DNA of 64,000 nt, taken from the NCBI RefSeq assembly GCF_000264995.1, contig NW_006767435.1, positions 1,946,531-2,010,530 of the forward strand. Direction: 5' to 3'. A program made the position numbers and the translations under genes. Position 1 is the first letter of the stretch, and each line of letters starts with the position of its first letter. Under the pieces are notes generated by a model. It did not search any database. It saw only the letters and a program-made list of their open reading frames with translations, and was not told the origin of the DNA. Shown here piece after piece: positions 30,890 through 41,800 of the stretch. Origin of the DNA: Punctularia strigosozonata HHB-11173 SS5 (taxonomy: Eukaryota > Basidiomycota > Agaricomycetes > Corticiales > Punctulariaceae).

Positions 30890-33255
30890 ATGTCCACTTC
30901 CCCGCGGCATCCACGCCCAGACTCCTTGCCTCTCGATGAGCCATCTGCAGTCAACCTGGACTCGTTGTTGTCTCCAACTGAAAGTGTGACGACCACATCC
31001 CCCATCAGAAATTCCAGTCGCAGTTCAGAGTCCGGAGAATCGACACCTGGCGATGAAGTGCGTTTCTCCACGGTGCCGCTCACCTCCACCGCCGATGCCG
31101 CTGTCTCCGGCAGACACTCCATAGGTTCGGTGAGCTCAGTTAAGGCGATCCGCAAGTCCAGTGTCTCCAGCACGTCATCAAAGGATCCCGGGTCTCCGTC
31201 ACCTGAATCAGAAACACCAGTAGAAACCCGACACAAACATTCGTCGTCCGCGTCATCTGCGAGCTCCCTGCCGCCCAACGTCAATCGTCTGGATCTGCAA
31301 AAAGTGCAGGATGAAGATGGCGCCTCTCGGCGGAGGATCAGTGTAGAGGGACACCAGATGTTGCAGGAAGGTTTCAACAAGGCTCAATCACAGAGTCAGG
31401 GCGAAGCGGAGGTTCAGGCTCACGGTGGAGCCATTGATTGGGGTATGTGTCTCTCGTACAGCTTGCATATGTGATGCTCATTGTTGCAGAGTTCTGGGGC
31501 GAAGTGATGGCGGGTATGCCATCCTACGTTACGCTATCCACCATCGCTCACCCTTCGCATGTCAGATTATGAAAATTTTGCGGCTGCGAACTCTGAGAAG
31601 TTGGCACAAGCGATTGAACGAGGAATACCCGACGCTTTACGTGGAATGATGTGGCAGCTCATGTAGGTACGACGGACTAGTCAAATCTTGCCTGTGATCT
31701 CACTCAAGCACGTCACAGGGCTGCATCGAAAGAACCGGAGCTTGAAGCGACATATCTGAAGTTGTTGAAGGATACTTCTCCTCACGAGAAAGCTATCATG
31801 CGGGATTTGGGCCGGTGAGCATACCGCACGCCCTTGATAACTTATTGACTGACGTTGAATAGTACGTTCCCTCATCACGAATTCTTCAACAATGGTCAAG
31901 GCATCGGCCAAGAAAATCTTTTCAACGTCTTGAAGGCGTACTCGCTGTGCGTACCTTCAGCTTCAGCTCGATCGGGCCGTGCTCACCGTGACAGGAAGAT
32001 ATGACACGCAGGTGGGATACTGTCAGGGCATGCCGTTTCTTGTGGCCATTCTCTTGCTAAACGTGCGTATGCGCGTCCTCGTTCCTCGCTCGCTTCCCAA
32101 CGTTGTGACAGATGCCAGACGAAGAAGCTTTCTGCCTACTCGTCAGGCTCATGTACACTTATGATTTGCGAGGTCATTTCCTGCCGGAGATGCCTAAGCT
32201 GCAGCTGCGCTTGGTTTGTCGCCACTACATCGTCAAGACGCCTTCCCTGAAACCATGCCGTAGTTCCAATTCGAAAGATTAGTGGAAGAAATGCTGCCTG
32301 TACTGCATGTTCACTTCCTCCGCCAAGGAATCAAATCGAGCATGTTCTGTTCGCAATGGTTTCTCACTCTGTTCTCATACCGGTATGCAGGATGCATCGA
32401 AGGTCGTCACCTATAACTGAGACATGGAACAGGTTCCCACTCGAAATTGTTTATCGAATATACGACAATATTCTTGCAAATGGTATAGAAGCCATCTTCG
32501 CTTTCAGCCTGGTCCTGCTGCATTCCAACGAGCAGAAGTTACTATCGATGAAGTTCGACGAGATCCTTGCTTTCCTGAATAGCAGAGTGCTGGAGAATTA
32601 TTTGGCACGTTGTTGCGCTATCCGGACTCTTACGGTGATTGATTCGCCATGCGCAGATGGAAGAGCGGCCTGAAACGGCGGAATCGGGCGAAGTACGACC
32701 CAAGTACAAGGTGGACAGCTTTGTCCAGGATGCGATCGCCCTCAGAATCACCCCATTCATGCTCGATGCGTATGCACACGAGTACGAAGATATGGTTCGA
32801 GCTCGGGACGCGCATGCCATCGAGATGGACGAGCTAAGGAATAGCAACCGGGCCCTACTAGGCCAAGTGTGCGTCTCACTCAGTGCCTTGAGCCCATATA
32901 TTATTGATTTGTTATGATTTACAGCAAACGACTTGAAGAGAACCTTGCCCAGCTTAATACCGAGCATGTGGAAGTTCTGGTGAGTGAACGCGAATATCTG
33001 AATATGTCGGACCATGCTGAACTTGCGCAGAATGAACTTGTAAAAGCAAGATTAGAAAACGATAACCTCGAGTCGGAGCTCGTCCGATACAAGCTATTGT
33101 AAGTAATGGTACCATTCCAGTGAACCATGGTTTCTGATCTATTATCCAGGTACGCTGAGGTAATGCATCAGAATGCAGACGCTATGTCATCACATAGGAT
33201 GTCGGGCAGGGTAAGCCTGCACAGCACGAAAAGCAGTAGGAGCGGTGGTGGTTGA
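30890..33255 (+). CDS. TBC-domain Rab GTPase-activating protein (GYP5-like)
   Basis: TBC proteins speed GTP hydrolysis by Rab GTPases in vesicle traffic. A long Ser/Thr/Pro-rich, disordered N-terminus (MSTSPRHPRPDSLPLD...) precedes DYENFAAANSEKLAQAIERG and the TBC core. There, IPDALRGMMWQLM opens the domain, IMRDLGRTFPHHEFF carries the arginine finger (IxxDxxR), and DTQVGYCQGMPFLVAILLL carries the glutamine finger (YCQG). Then come FCLLVRLMYTYDLRGHF, WFLTLFSYRFPLEIVYRIYD and EAIFAFSLVLLHSNEQ. The C-terminus is a coiled coil (KRLEENLAQLNTEHVEVL, KARLENDNLESELVRYKLL), typical of GYP5/GYL1-type proteins. About ten introns are present. The joint near 32600-32650 is uncertain. A palindromic repeat copy sits in the promoter. 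Confidence 0.92.
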
Positions 33256-33481
33256 AATTAAACCATACAACGCTATCTACTGAACTCCGATATTCCTACG
33301 GGGTGTGTGCATACGTGATGTATCTGAGATCCTTATTTTTAGAGCTGGCATCATGGTATATATAAAGGTATGATACACGGGATTGACATCTATGTTGGTT
33401 GAGAGAGATTTGGACGGCTTCAAATACGTCGCGGTGCAAACATAATGTGCACTTCACGAAGTAATCCGTTCCCCAACGCGT

Positions 33482-34978
33482 TCACGCCATGTCGCTACCG
33501 TTAGAGAGTAATCGGATATTCTGCGCTTCGCTTCGTCGTGCTAGCTGATTCAACTCCGCTTTGATCGAAGCCGTATCCCACACTCGTTGCGTGTCGCCGA
33601 TTGCAGCCATTATACACGCAATGATGCCAGATACCAAAGGTGCCGCTGATGTTTGGAAAGTTTCGGGCAGTGAGCATAGCAAGTATCGGAGTTAGGATAT
33701 ATGCTTACAGAATGAAGTACCCTGTGTTCCACCGAGTTGGAACGTCCGTCTCTCGGGATCATCAGGGTGTGCGATAGAAGGCAAGTCTTCTCCAGGAGCG
33801 TAAATATCGATTTCTATCCGATTGATTGATTAATTATTGAGGCTATGTTTTACAGATGTTTGGAAAGTGTGATACGCACCGGGCCCGTAGTTTGAGAAAC
33901 TTGAGATGCGATCTTGATGATCAGTAGAGCCGACAGTAATGACTTCCGCCATCCTCGCGCTTACTATCCGAAAAGCGATTGAAAAGCGATTGATATTTGT
34001 CGCCGCTGCTGGAAATGACCATGTCAGTACCCCGAACCCCCCCCCCCCACCCCACACACACACCTCCGAGAGCACAGCGCTGACAGTCGTTGCAGGAGGA
34101 AGTTCGCAAATATGTCCCTTCCAGTATCCACGGGTCGATACCACCAACACGGTGACCCCAAGAGCAATTCACGATGCTGGGATAACGAGAATCAAGGGTC
34201 TCGTGGTGTTGGGCGATCCTGGATACGGCATTGATCATGTCAGACGCAAGGATATCGGCGCCATGTCGCGTGAACTTGCAGAGGATGAGTTTGCAGTTCT
34301 TCGCTGCACCAAGGGACTGTCCAGCGATGAACGTTGCCGCCAATGTGCCATGAGTGTGTTCGTCATTGTCAAATTCCATCGGCAGAGCATTGGGATCCCG
34401 GATCGCGTCGAAGTAGGTCAAATCACGTCCGTCAAACTCCTACAGAGCAAATCCCGATGTAGCATCAGCAAGTGTGTTCAATGCAGGAATAGTGAGGGTG
34501 TCCGTACGACTTACTCCGTCTATGTTGTTAAGACCTGTGTCAATGACGTACACGGGGACATCCTGACCGTATTCAGGCTGACAGACGTATTTCCAAGGAC
34601 CCTGCGGGGATACAACGCTCCCTTTGTGAGATGCGCGCCAGAGGCCCCAATTTCCGGTGTCCGTGATCTTCATCCCGTACCACTGCAGCGGAGTGTCTTC
34701 TTGATAACCCCGAACCTGAGACGAAGCTTAGTATGCTTACAACGAAAGGGTGTTTCAAACCGACGTACGATCTTATCGTCCTGAATCAGAGCCATCACCT
34801 CATCTGTGAAGCTGCCGGCGTAACCGTGCACTAGGTAGCGGAAGACATAGGTAACACCTTTCGCGGCGGAGGGTTTGCCGGACGCATGGGCTTTGCGGAT
34901 GGCAGTCAGATGCTCGTCTTGCTTAGTTGCAGAAATGCCATCCTTGAAAAGGACCATCACATTGTTGAATTTTGACAT
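33482..34978 (-). CDS. subtilisin-like serine protease (S8) with an internal inverted segment
   Basis: This is a proteinase-K-type protease with an I9-like propeptide (MSKFNNVMVLFKDGISATKQ ... GYAGSFTDEVMALIQDDKI). Catalytic Asp is in VPVYVIDTGLNNIDG, His in DEHTHGTLAATFIAGQ and Ser in QGTSFSAPLVSG, the last split by an intron (about 33711-33655). No signal peptide is evident, so it may be intracellular. Between SIVNCSWGHRVGG and MAEVITVGSTDHQDR the coding strand makes no sense. The expected part, with the oxyanion-hole Asn (RLIFVAAAGNDH), instead reads on the plus strand at 33953-34137. In the present orientation the enzyme lacks that region, so the locus is either inactive, in one state of an inversion, or misassembled. 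All other splice borders are normal. It ends with a conserved-looking ELNQLARRSEAQNIRLLSNG. Confidence 0.88.
33953..34137 (+). other. 185-bp inverted exon-intron-exon segment inside the protease gene
   Basis: Read on the plus strand, this segment encodes LALTIRKAIEKRLIFVAAAG plus NDH, then an intron 34023-34095 (GTCAGT...TTGCAG, with CGCTGAC branch-like sequence), then EEVRKYVPSSIHGS. These are the strand-helix and AGN oxyanion motif that S8 proteases carry between NCSWG and EVITVG. The dinucleotide AT occurs at each border (33951-33952 and 34138-34139), which is self-complementary, so the breakpoints are ambiguous by 2 bp. Flipping the segment gives continuous frame at both joints. Confidence 0.85.
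34038..34071 (+). repeat. homopolymer C run and CA microsatellite
   Basis: A run of 12 C beginning at 34038 is followed by CCCACACACACACACC. It lies in the intron of the inverted protease segment. Such a run is prone to slippage and could cause sequencing or assembly trouble here. Confidence 0.8.
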
Positions 34979-35717
34979 CGTGCCAGAGTGCGGGGTGGAT
35001 TGGTGCTGCTGACAGGACCGAAGAGTTGCTTGGCTGATCAGACACAGTGATGTGCTGGATTTATATCTTATGAGCTGAGGACAGGAAGCATTACCAGCCT
35101 ACGCCTAGGCCTGCGTTAGTCGAGGCACCGGAAGAAATGGCTGCGTGCAGGCAACAGCATCGGTCCTGGTCTTGACAGCGGACGGAGATTGTTCAGGCAC
35201 GCTCCGTTCCTTCAGATCGCGAGAACCTTGCGTGCGCCGAGTGCGCCGTTGGTGTGCTATCAGCGACGGTGTTATCCGGATGCAGGCGGCGCCGCATAAG
35301 TAAGTACGAAGTCCAGCCTGAAACTGCCTGCCAGAGGATTCGTTCTCTCGTCAACATCCTAACATCAGGCACCGCAATGCATTTACCGACACCTCAGTCT
35401 AAATGCTAGCCTGAATCCGTTCGGCGTTTCGAGCTCCCCGATGTGGTGTGCCTGAACGACGCACGCAGTCCCTCAATGTGATCCCGAACCGCGTAAAATG
35501 AAGAGTCATCACGATCTACGTCGGTGCGACAGAGTGACGGAAACTTGGAGGCGATAAGTAATTCGTATCCGTCGCGCAGCTCACGCAGTTCGTTGATGAA
35601 CTTACATAGAAGTGGGACGAAACGTGGACGCGACGGGGCCTGAGAAATCTCCCGCGGAGGTTTCCGATTACGGGGCTTGTGATCGACGTCACTGCGGACT
35701 ATGTCCTTCTCTTGTCC
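34979..35717. other. 740-bp divergent intergenic stretch
   Basis: This lies between the divergent protease and ADCK-like genes. A minus-strand frame (about 35720-35406, with KFINELRELRDGYELLIASK and a Ser/Thr-rich end) is open but has no ATG and no clear upstream exon; it might be an exon of an unrecognised gene. No RNA gene or repeat was seen. Confidence 0.3.
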
Positions 35718-37904
35718 ATGAATCAATCCGTCCTACGGTCGCTGCGCTGTAGTTACCAGCCCTTGCGTAGCAGGTCAATACCGCTTTATACGTATCCTCG
35801 CCGGACCCTTATCTCGCAGCCAATTCGATGGTCGCACTCGACGTCCGGCAACGGACACACCGCCGGTAACAGCCAACGACGGCGGAAATCTTGGGCAAAA
35901 TATTCGGGAGCGGCGCTCGCCGTTTCTGTGGCCGGATGGATCGCGTACGAGAACACCAAACCGTTCCGGTATGCTGTACTGGCAGGCGTTCGATGTTCCA
36001 GGGTAGCAGGTGCATTGTACTGGCGCACTCAGAAAGTCGCGCGATTATGACATCCTTCGATTTATAGCCGCAGCCATCGCGGGCGTGGTGGATTACAAAG
36101 TGACGTTTGCCAAGACATATGCATCCGAAGACCAAAAACAGGATGCATACTCCGCATGTCACAAGCGGAGTGCGCAGAGGGTGTTACGTGCCTTGCTTGC
36201 GAATGGAGGCATCTTCATCAAGTTGGGGCAGCATATGTCGTCTCTGTAAGTGCGGTCTCTTGTACTGACATCGAAGGTCAATCAAATGTGGATTTAGGAT
36301 AGTGCTTCCGGTGGAATGGACGACCACGATGAGACCCCTTCAGGACCAGTGCGAACCTACTCCCTACGAAGCCGTCGATGCGCTCTTCATGTCTGACATG
36401 GGCCAGTCAATACCGGAGCTCTTCGAGGGCTTTGATCCCAAACCCATTGGTGTCGCTAGTCTCGCACAGGTCCATGTTGCGCGGCACAAATCGACCGGGC
36501 AAGAAGTCGCTGTCAAGATTCAGCACCCGCATCTCGTTGAGTTCTGCGATATTGACATGAACATGGTTGAAGTCACCCTGGGCTGGATCAAGTACTGGTT
36601 CCCCGAGTTCGAGTTCACCTGGCTAGCGGACGAAATGCGCCAGAATCTACCCAAAGAGATGAACTTTGCCCACGAGGCCTCTAACGCTGCGCGTGCCAAA
36701 TCGGACTTTGAAGGAGTACGCACGTCGTTGTATATCCCCGAGGTTATCTACGCCACGAAACGTGTGCTCATCATGGAGTACATCCGCGGCAGGCGGGTGG
36801 ACGATTTGGAATACCTTGCAGACCATAACATCGATAGGAACAAGGTCTCGATAGAGCTGGCAAGGATATTCGCAAGAATGGTGCATATCAACGGATGGTT
36901 TCATGCTGTACGAATTCCGCTGACCCTGTCGTCGGTTTGATGCTAATGCCTCTTACCTGCTAGGATCCGCATGCGGGCAACTTGCTTATACGTCCTTCGC
37001 CTCGAAGCTCGAAGTCGCCCTACAACTTTGAGATTGTCCTGCTTGACCATGGCTTGTACTTTGACCTGGACACGGAACTACGGGTGAACTACAGCCGATA
37101 CTGGCTATCACTCATAGCACCAGCATCTCCTCAGACAAACGCAGACAGGAGGAAGTACGCAGAGGCGTTTGCCAACATAGGGCCGGACTTAGTCAGAGAC
37201 CCACGTTGTCTTGCTTTGATTTTGCTGATGGATCAGTGACAGTACCCAATCTTTGAGGCCGCTCTTACAGGCCGGACTTCCCTCGAAGGTACCTGGGAAG
37301 AGGAAGGCACCGGTCCATCCTGGCGCGCCGCATCCAGCATGCTAGACGTAATGCCGCAGACGGAAGAGGAACTCGACGCGATGCGCCACGCCGTTGTCAA
37401 TCGGGAGGGATTAATACTCTCGGTGTTCGATGTGCTGAGGAGGGTGCCCAGGAGGGTGTTGATGGTGCTGAAGCTCAACGATCTGACAAGGAGTCTGGAT
37501 CATGCCTTGAAAACAACTCATTCCAATGTGAGGGTGTTTCTTGTCATGTCGAGATACTGTGCGCGGGCGGTGTGGAGGGATGATAGGAGAAGGTTGTTCG
37601 AGGAGATGAGGGAGAAAGGATTCCTCTCGCTCGGTGTGTGGCTGGAGTATGTCAGGCGCTGGTGGTAAGAGCACATCCTTCACTCTTCAGAATTCGAACC
37701 TCGTTGAGGGATCACGACAGGCAATATGAAAAAACATTCCGAGGCCTCGGTGCGGTGGAGACGTACATGGACCTTCAAGCGTGGAGGGTGAAGACCAGCG
37801 CCTATCTCACCGGTCTGTGGAAATGGGGCTTCGTCGGGGCGCACTTGGCTGCTGCAGGTCTGGCAGACACCACGCAAAACACGGAGGAACCTGCTCGCAC
37901 TTAA
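35718..37904 (+). CDS. ADCK1/MCP2-type ABC1 (UbiB) atypical kinase-like protein, mitochondrial
   Basis: This is a member of the UbiB family linked to mitochondrial lipid and coenzyme Q homeostasis. The Arg/Ser-rich N-terminus MNQSVLRSLRCSYQPLRS looks like a mitochondrial presequence, followed by a hydrophobic helix (YSGAALAVSVAGWIAYE). UbiB hallmarks follow: the KxGQ motif in GGIFIKLGQHMSSL, the Ala-rich loop substitute GVASLAQVHVARHKS, the ATP-binding Lys in EVAVKIQHP, the catalytic loop DPHAGNLLIRP and the DxG variant VLLDHGLYFDLD. LPVEWTTTMRPLQDQ is the typical ADCK1 phrase after KxGQ. The C-terminus reads YMDLQAWRVKTSAYLTGLW and a Gly/Ala helix. Introns lie near 36005, 36246, 36908, 37190 and 37665. 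Confidence 0.92.
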
Positions 37905-38051
37905 ATCGAAGTTGGGATGGTGCTGCCAGCATGAAACAAGTATCGGATCATATAAAGCACGCTCGACTTAGAATAGCACGGAATAATACACGCAGCAACA
38001 ACGACAGATCTGGTAGCATTCGTACTTCATGTCAAGAAAGGGTAAAGGGAA

Positions 38052-38596
38052 CTACTTCGAGGAAATCGCAGAGAACGCCCTGTCGATCTCGTCCGCGTGC
38101 TCTTTAAGCGTTTCCCATTGCTCGAGAGTGAGGGTGATGCCCTTCTTGCCGGGTTTTGCCTCGCCGGTGCTTTTGTCCAGGTAGTACTCACGAAGGTTGA
38201 GGTATACGCCTTTACCGAAGGCGGAGACCGTGGCACGCTTCAGCTTGCCTAAATCAACGTATGACTCGCCGCTGGAGGACGTCTTGGCGCCTGTGGACAT
38301 CTCCTCTTTCTTGGACGATTTCTTTACCTGAGAACGCGTTATTTCCAGAACCGGACCATGATGTATGCACACGACGTACAGCGGTCGCCTTCGAAGTCTT
38401 CGCGGTAGATACAGACGCGTCGCCCTTGGACGATCTCGGTTTCTGGTGATGGAGTATCGTTATTATGACCGTCGTCCTAATAGCCCTGAGGCGCTATATG
38501 AACCTTGGTCTTGCGAGGCTCCTCGTCGGTCATGACCGCCTCCTCCTCCTCCTCGTCCTCTTCATCGGACGGATCGAAGTTTCTCCGCTTAACCAT
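38052..38596 (-). CDS. SUB1: transcriptional coactivator PC4/SUB1
   Basis: This is a single-stranded DNA-binding coactivator of RNA polymerase II. Exon 1 encodes an acidic N-terminus (MVKRRNFDPSDEEDEEEEEA) and ends at KTK. Exon 2 (about 38443-38377) is basic (KPRSSKGDASVSTAKTSK). Exon 3 opens with VKKSSKKEEMSTGAKTS and carries the PC4 fold: VDLGKLKRATVSAFGKGVYL, NLREYYLDKSTGEAKPGKKG and ITLTLEQWETLKEHADEID. All beta-ridge residues used for ssDNA contact (K/R, W) appear present. Introns are about 38506-38444 and 38376-38329. The gene is divergent from TOM1, with 265 bp between starts. Confidence 0.95.
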
Positions 38597-38861
38597 CGTA
38601 AACAAGTAAAGGTCGTCGAGTGATTTATAAGGAGGGTCTCTTGACAATATATACGGGTTATTGGGAGTGAGCCAGAGTGAACCCGAAACCGTCGCGATGC
38701 CGCGCCCATTTGCCACAAGTCACGAGAAGCTGTACTCTCCAAGTGACGCGCTTGCGCGTTTGATTCTCGAGTCTTGTTCTGCATTCACAACAACGATCAT
38801 CATACTCGACTAGCGTACTCGGAGCAACCGGCCAGCGGTCTGCTCGTAGTCGTCGAAGACG
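38597..38861. promoter_or_regulatory. compact divergent promoter, SUB1 / TOM1
   Basis: Only 265 bp separate the two start codons, so the core promoters are shared or overlap. No sure TATA box was seen; TATAAAT-like sequence occurs near 38623-38630 on the minus strand. Confidence 0.45.
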
Positions 38862-41800
38862 ATGAAGATAGCGCACAAGTCGAAGAGGGCGGCCACTCCG
38901 GTCAGTGCTCTCACCATGGCAAATCTCCGCCGCGGGACCCAGCGCTAACACTCGGGCCAGCATCCGCAGGTGGCCGATCTCATCGCCAAAATTTCAGATA
39001 CACCGAACGAACTTCTAGGGACCGCTCTGTCGCAGATCGAGACCTGGGCATGGCCGAGGTCCGATTTGAATGCATGGATCAAAGTCCTCAACCGGTTCGA
39101 CGAGATCCTGGAAGACTGTATCCGCGACTACGAAATTGACAAGATCCAAACGCGGCCATTTGACAATGATATCAAGTACCTCGTGTCTGGCATACTCAAA
39201 TTCGAGCGTCTTCTGCTCGAAAATACGACGAATAGGAAAATGTTCGCTTCGTACGACGTCAGCATCCTCTCGCATACCCGTGCGGCATCGGTTTTCTGAC
39301 ACCAATACAGCGAATCAAGAGTCTGATGTCTACATCGGATCTCGACATCCTCCTCCTTGCACTCAACTTGCTCCTCCGCCCCGCACAGCAATATTCTGCA
39401 CAACCTCACGTATCCCAAGCTCTGAGCATCTCCACTCAGCAGCTCCTGTGCCTGGCCAAGCGTTGGCCTCATGCCAGAGATAACAATCTCAGCCTCGTGG
39501 ACCTCGCCTCCGAGCAGGGCGTTGAGCAAGTCAACGGCCTCCCGCCCGAAGCGCGAGAGGTCAACTTTACCTTCTACAAGAAACAGAAGACTAACAAGTC
39601 CAGTGGTGCGGGGTCGAATTCGGCTGATCCGAAAATTGCGCCGCCCCCGACATCTGCTGCTCCGCCGCAAACGCCTGCCCGGAAAACTTCCTCAGGGCCA
39701 GCCACGTCAGCAGCCCCATTGCTCCCGTCAGGTTCAGGAGCTGTGCCCGTCCACATCGATCATCAAACCATAGAATCCCAGAGTGCGATGGACGTGCTAA
39801 AGGAAGCTGTCAACAAATACGAAATCCCTGAAGACGAAGAGAAGTATGAGCTCCTTTGTCGCATTCGCGCTGCCGGCGTGCTCGTGCCATCACCTGATGC
39901 TCTCGACGCGCGCCAGAAATACCTCACTGTCAGACTCTTGGCAATCTCAATTTTCTGCCACACGCATGGCGAGACTCAGGCACAGTCCTCACTCTTCCTC
40001 TATGAGCCGGATCTTGTTGCGCATATCGCTGAGTTGTTGCAGTCGGATAAAGGTGTTCCAATCTCGGTACAGAGTGCGGCCATCGCCGCCTTAGATGCCC
40101 TGGCAAGGTACAGGAACAAGATTCAAGAGGTGCTCGCCGCTATAAACGCGGGCGTTAACCATGGCATCATCATGACGTTGTTGCGACGCACCGTTGCGTC
40201 CGTCTCGGATCCGCTCTCCTCGATGCCCCAGTCGTACGTCGAGGGTGTGTTGTCGTTCGTCACTTATCTCGCTTCGCACACCACCGGTGGCAACATGTTG
40301 GTCGGCGCGGGATTGGTACCCTTGTTGATACAACTGTTGGACAACCGACTACCCAACCGGTTGGCAATCGTAAGTAAGACCGTGCAGCTCACGGACAATG
40401 TGCTGTACGGGTTCCCCAATGCGTTCCAACTGTTCGTGAATAATCGGGGAGTGGATACCCTTGTTGGGAGAATTCAGGTACGCTGGTGAATCTTACCAAA
40501 TGAGTCGGTAATGACCTATTTGGACCCTGAATTGTAGTCTGAGGTAACCATCGATATTTCCGAGTCAAGTTCGGAACCCACCAACGAATACTCGCCTTAT
40601 GGTAGGGTTATGCGTTCTTACATAGCTCCTTACTTACCGATTCGCCGAAGGCCAATTATCCGTCAGCCGCGCAGCGGTGCTAAAGCACACCCTTCGGTCG
40701 ATGCACCGTATGATGCAGTCGTCTGGCACGGCGGAGGGCCTGCGAGGGTTGATCGATTCGTCGCTGCTCAAGTCCATTCATCAAATCCTGGAAAATCGGA
40801 CTCTCTTCGGTCCAAGTATCGTCTCGCTCGCAATCAACATCATGGCTACATTCATTCACAACGAGCCTACGTGCCTAACTGTCATTCAGGAGGCCAAGCT
40901 GCCTGAGGTATTTTACAAGTCTCTCGACGCAGGCATCGAGCCCAGTATCGAAGTGATTCAAGCTATCCCGAACGCTCTCGGTGCTCTGTGCCTCAACCAA
41001 ACTGGCCAGGATCAACTAGCTGCACGGCCGACGGTCATTCCTGGCTTGCTTTCCATCTTCACCAGTGAAAAGCACCTCAAGGTCCTCCAGGACAAGGAGA
41101 ATGCAGTCCTCGTTGGAACAGCGGTGGACGAACTCGTGAGGCACCATCCCAGCCTCAAAGCTCCGGTTTTCGAAGCCATTAAGAGCAGCTTGAGCAAGAT
41201 CGAGGATATGGGCAGCGAGTTTGAGGTACCCGCGAAGCTGAAACCGTGGTATACCCTGGTTCCAGACTCCAACCAAGAGAAGCCGAATTATGAAGAGCAC
41301 TCAGAGGATGTCGTGATGAGTGATTCGCTGGCGGACGGTTCGGGATCAGCGGACGGCGCTGCCACTGGTCACGGCGGTGAAGAGCAAGGCCCGAGGGCAC
41401 ATGACAACATCGTGGTGTCCTTCATCGATGTGTTCGGTCGAGTATGTCACAAAGATACAGTTTCTTGAATGCATCTTGCTGACCCATACACTTGCGCAGT
41501 TCCTAGAGGGTCTGTTCCAGCACAGTGTTCACTGCCGGGACTTCATATCCAAAGTTGACGGCCTTACCCGCCTTGGACGCATCACCGCGTTACCATGCCT
41601 CCCTTACGAGTTCGCGAACAGCGTCGCATCCGACTCTCTCGTACAGGTTATCCGGACGTTGGCAGAGGTCGCGACGAACGAGACTCTGGCCTTCCTGTCG
41701 GGTATCGTCAAGGAGTCTCTCACCGAGACTAAGGACTTTTGGTTCAAAGTGGGCGGGGACTCGAAGTTGATGCCGCTGCTGGACCTTGTCAGCACGGACG

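Noticed and set aside
33939-34784. Long plus-strand open frame through the protease gene
   Set aside because: Only the first part (33953-34022) is meaningful, as the inverted protease exon. The rest is antisense to real protease exons, so it is not a separate gene.
35406-35726. Minus-strand open frame before the ADCK-like gene
   Set aside because: It has no ATG and no upstream exon, and it overlaps the start of the well-supported ADCK-like gene. It is kept only as a remark in the gap entry.
40545-40680. Possible extra gene in a TOM1 intron
   Set aside because: The alternative frame is just out-of-frame reading of the exon that encodes the segment before AVLKHTLRSMHR; nothing independent supports a gene.
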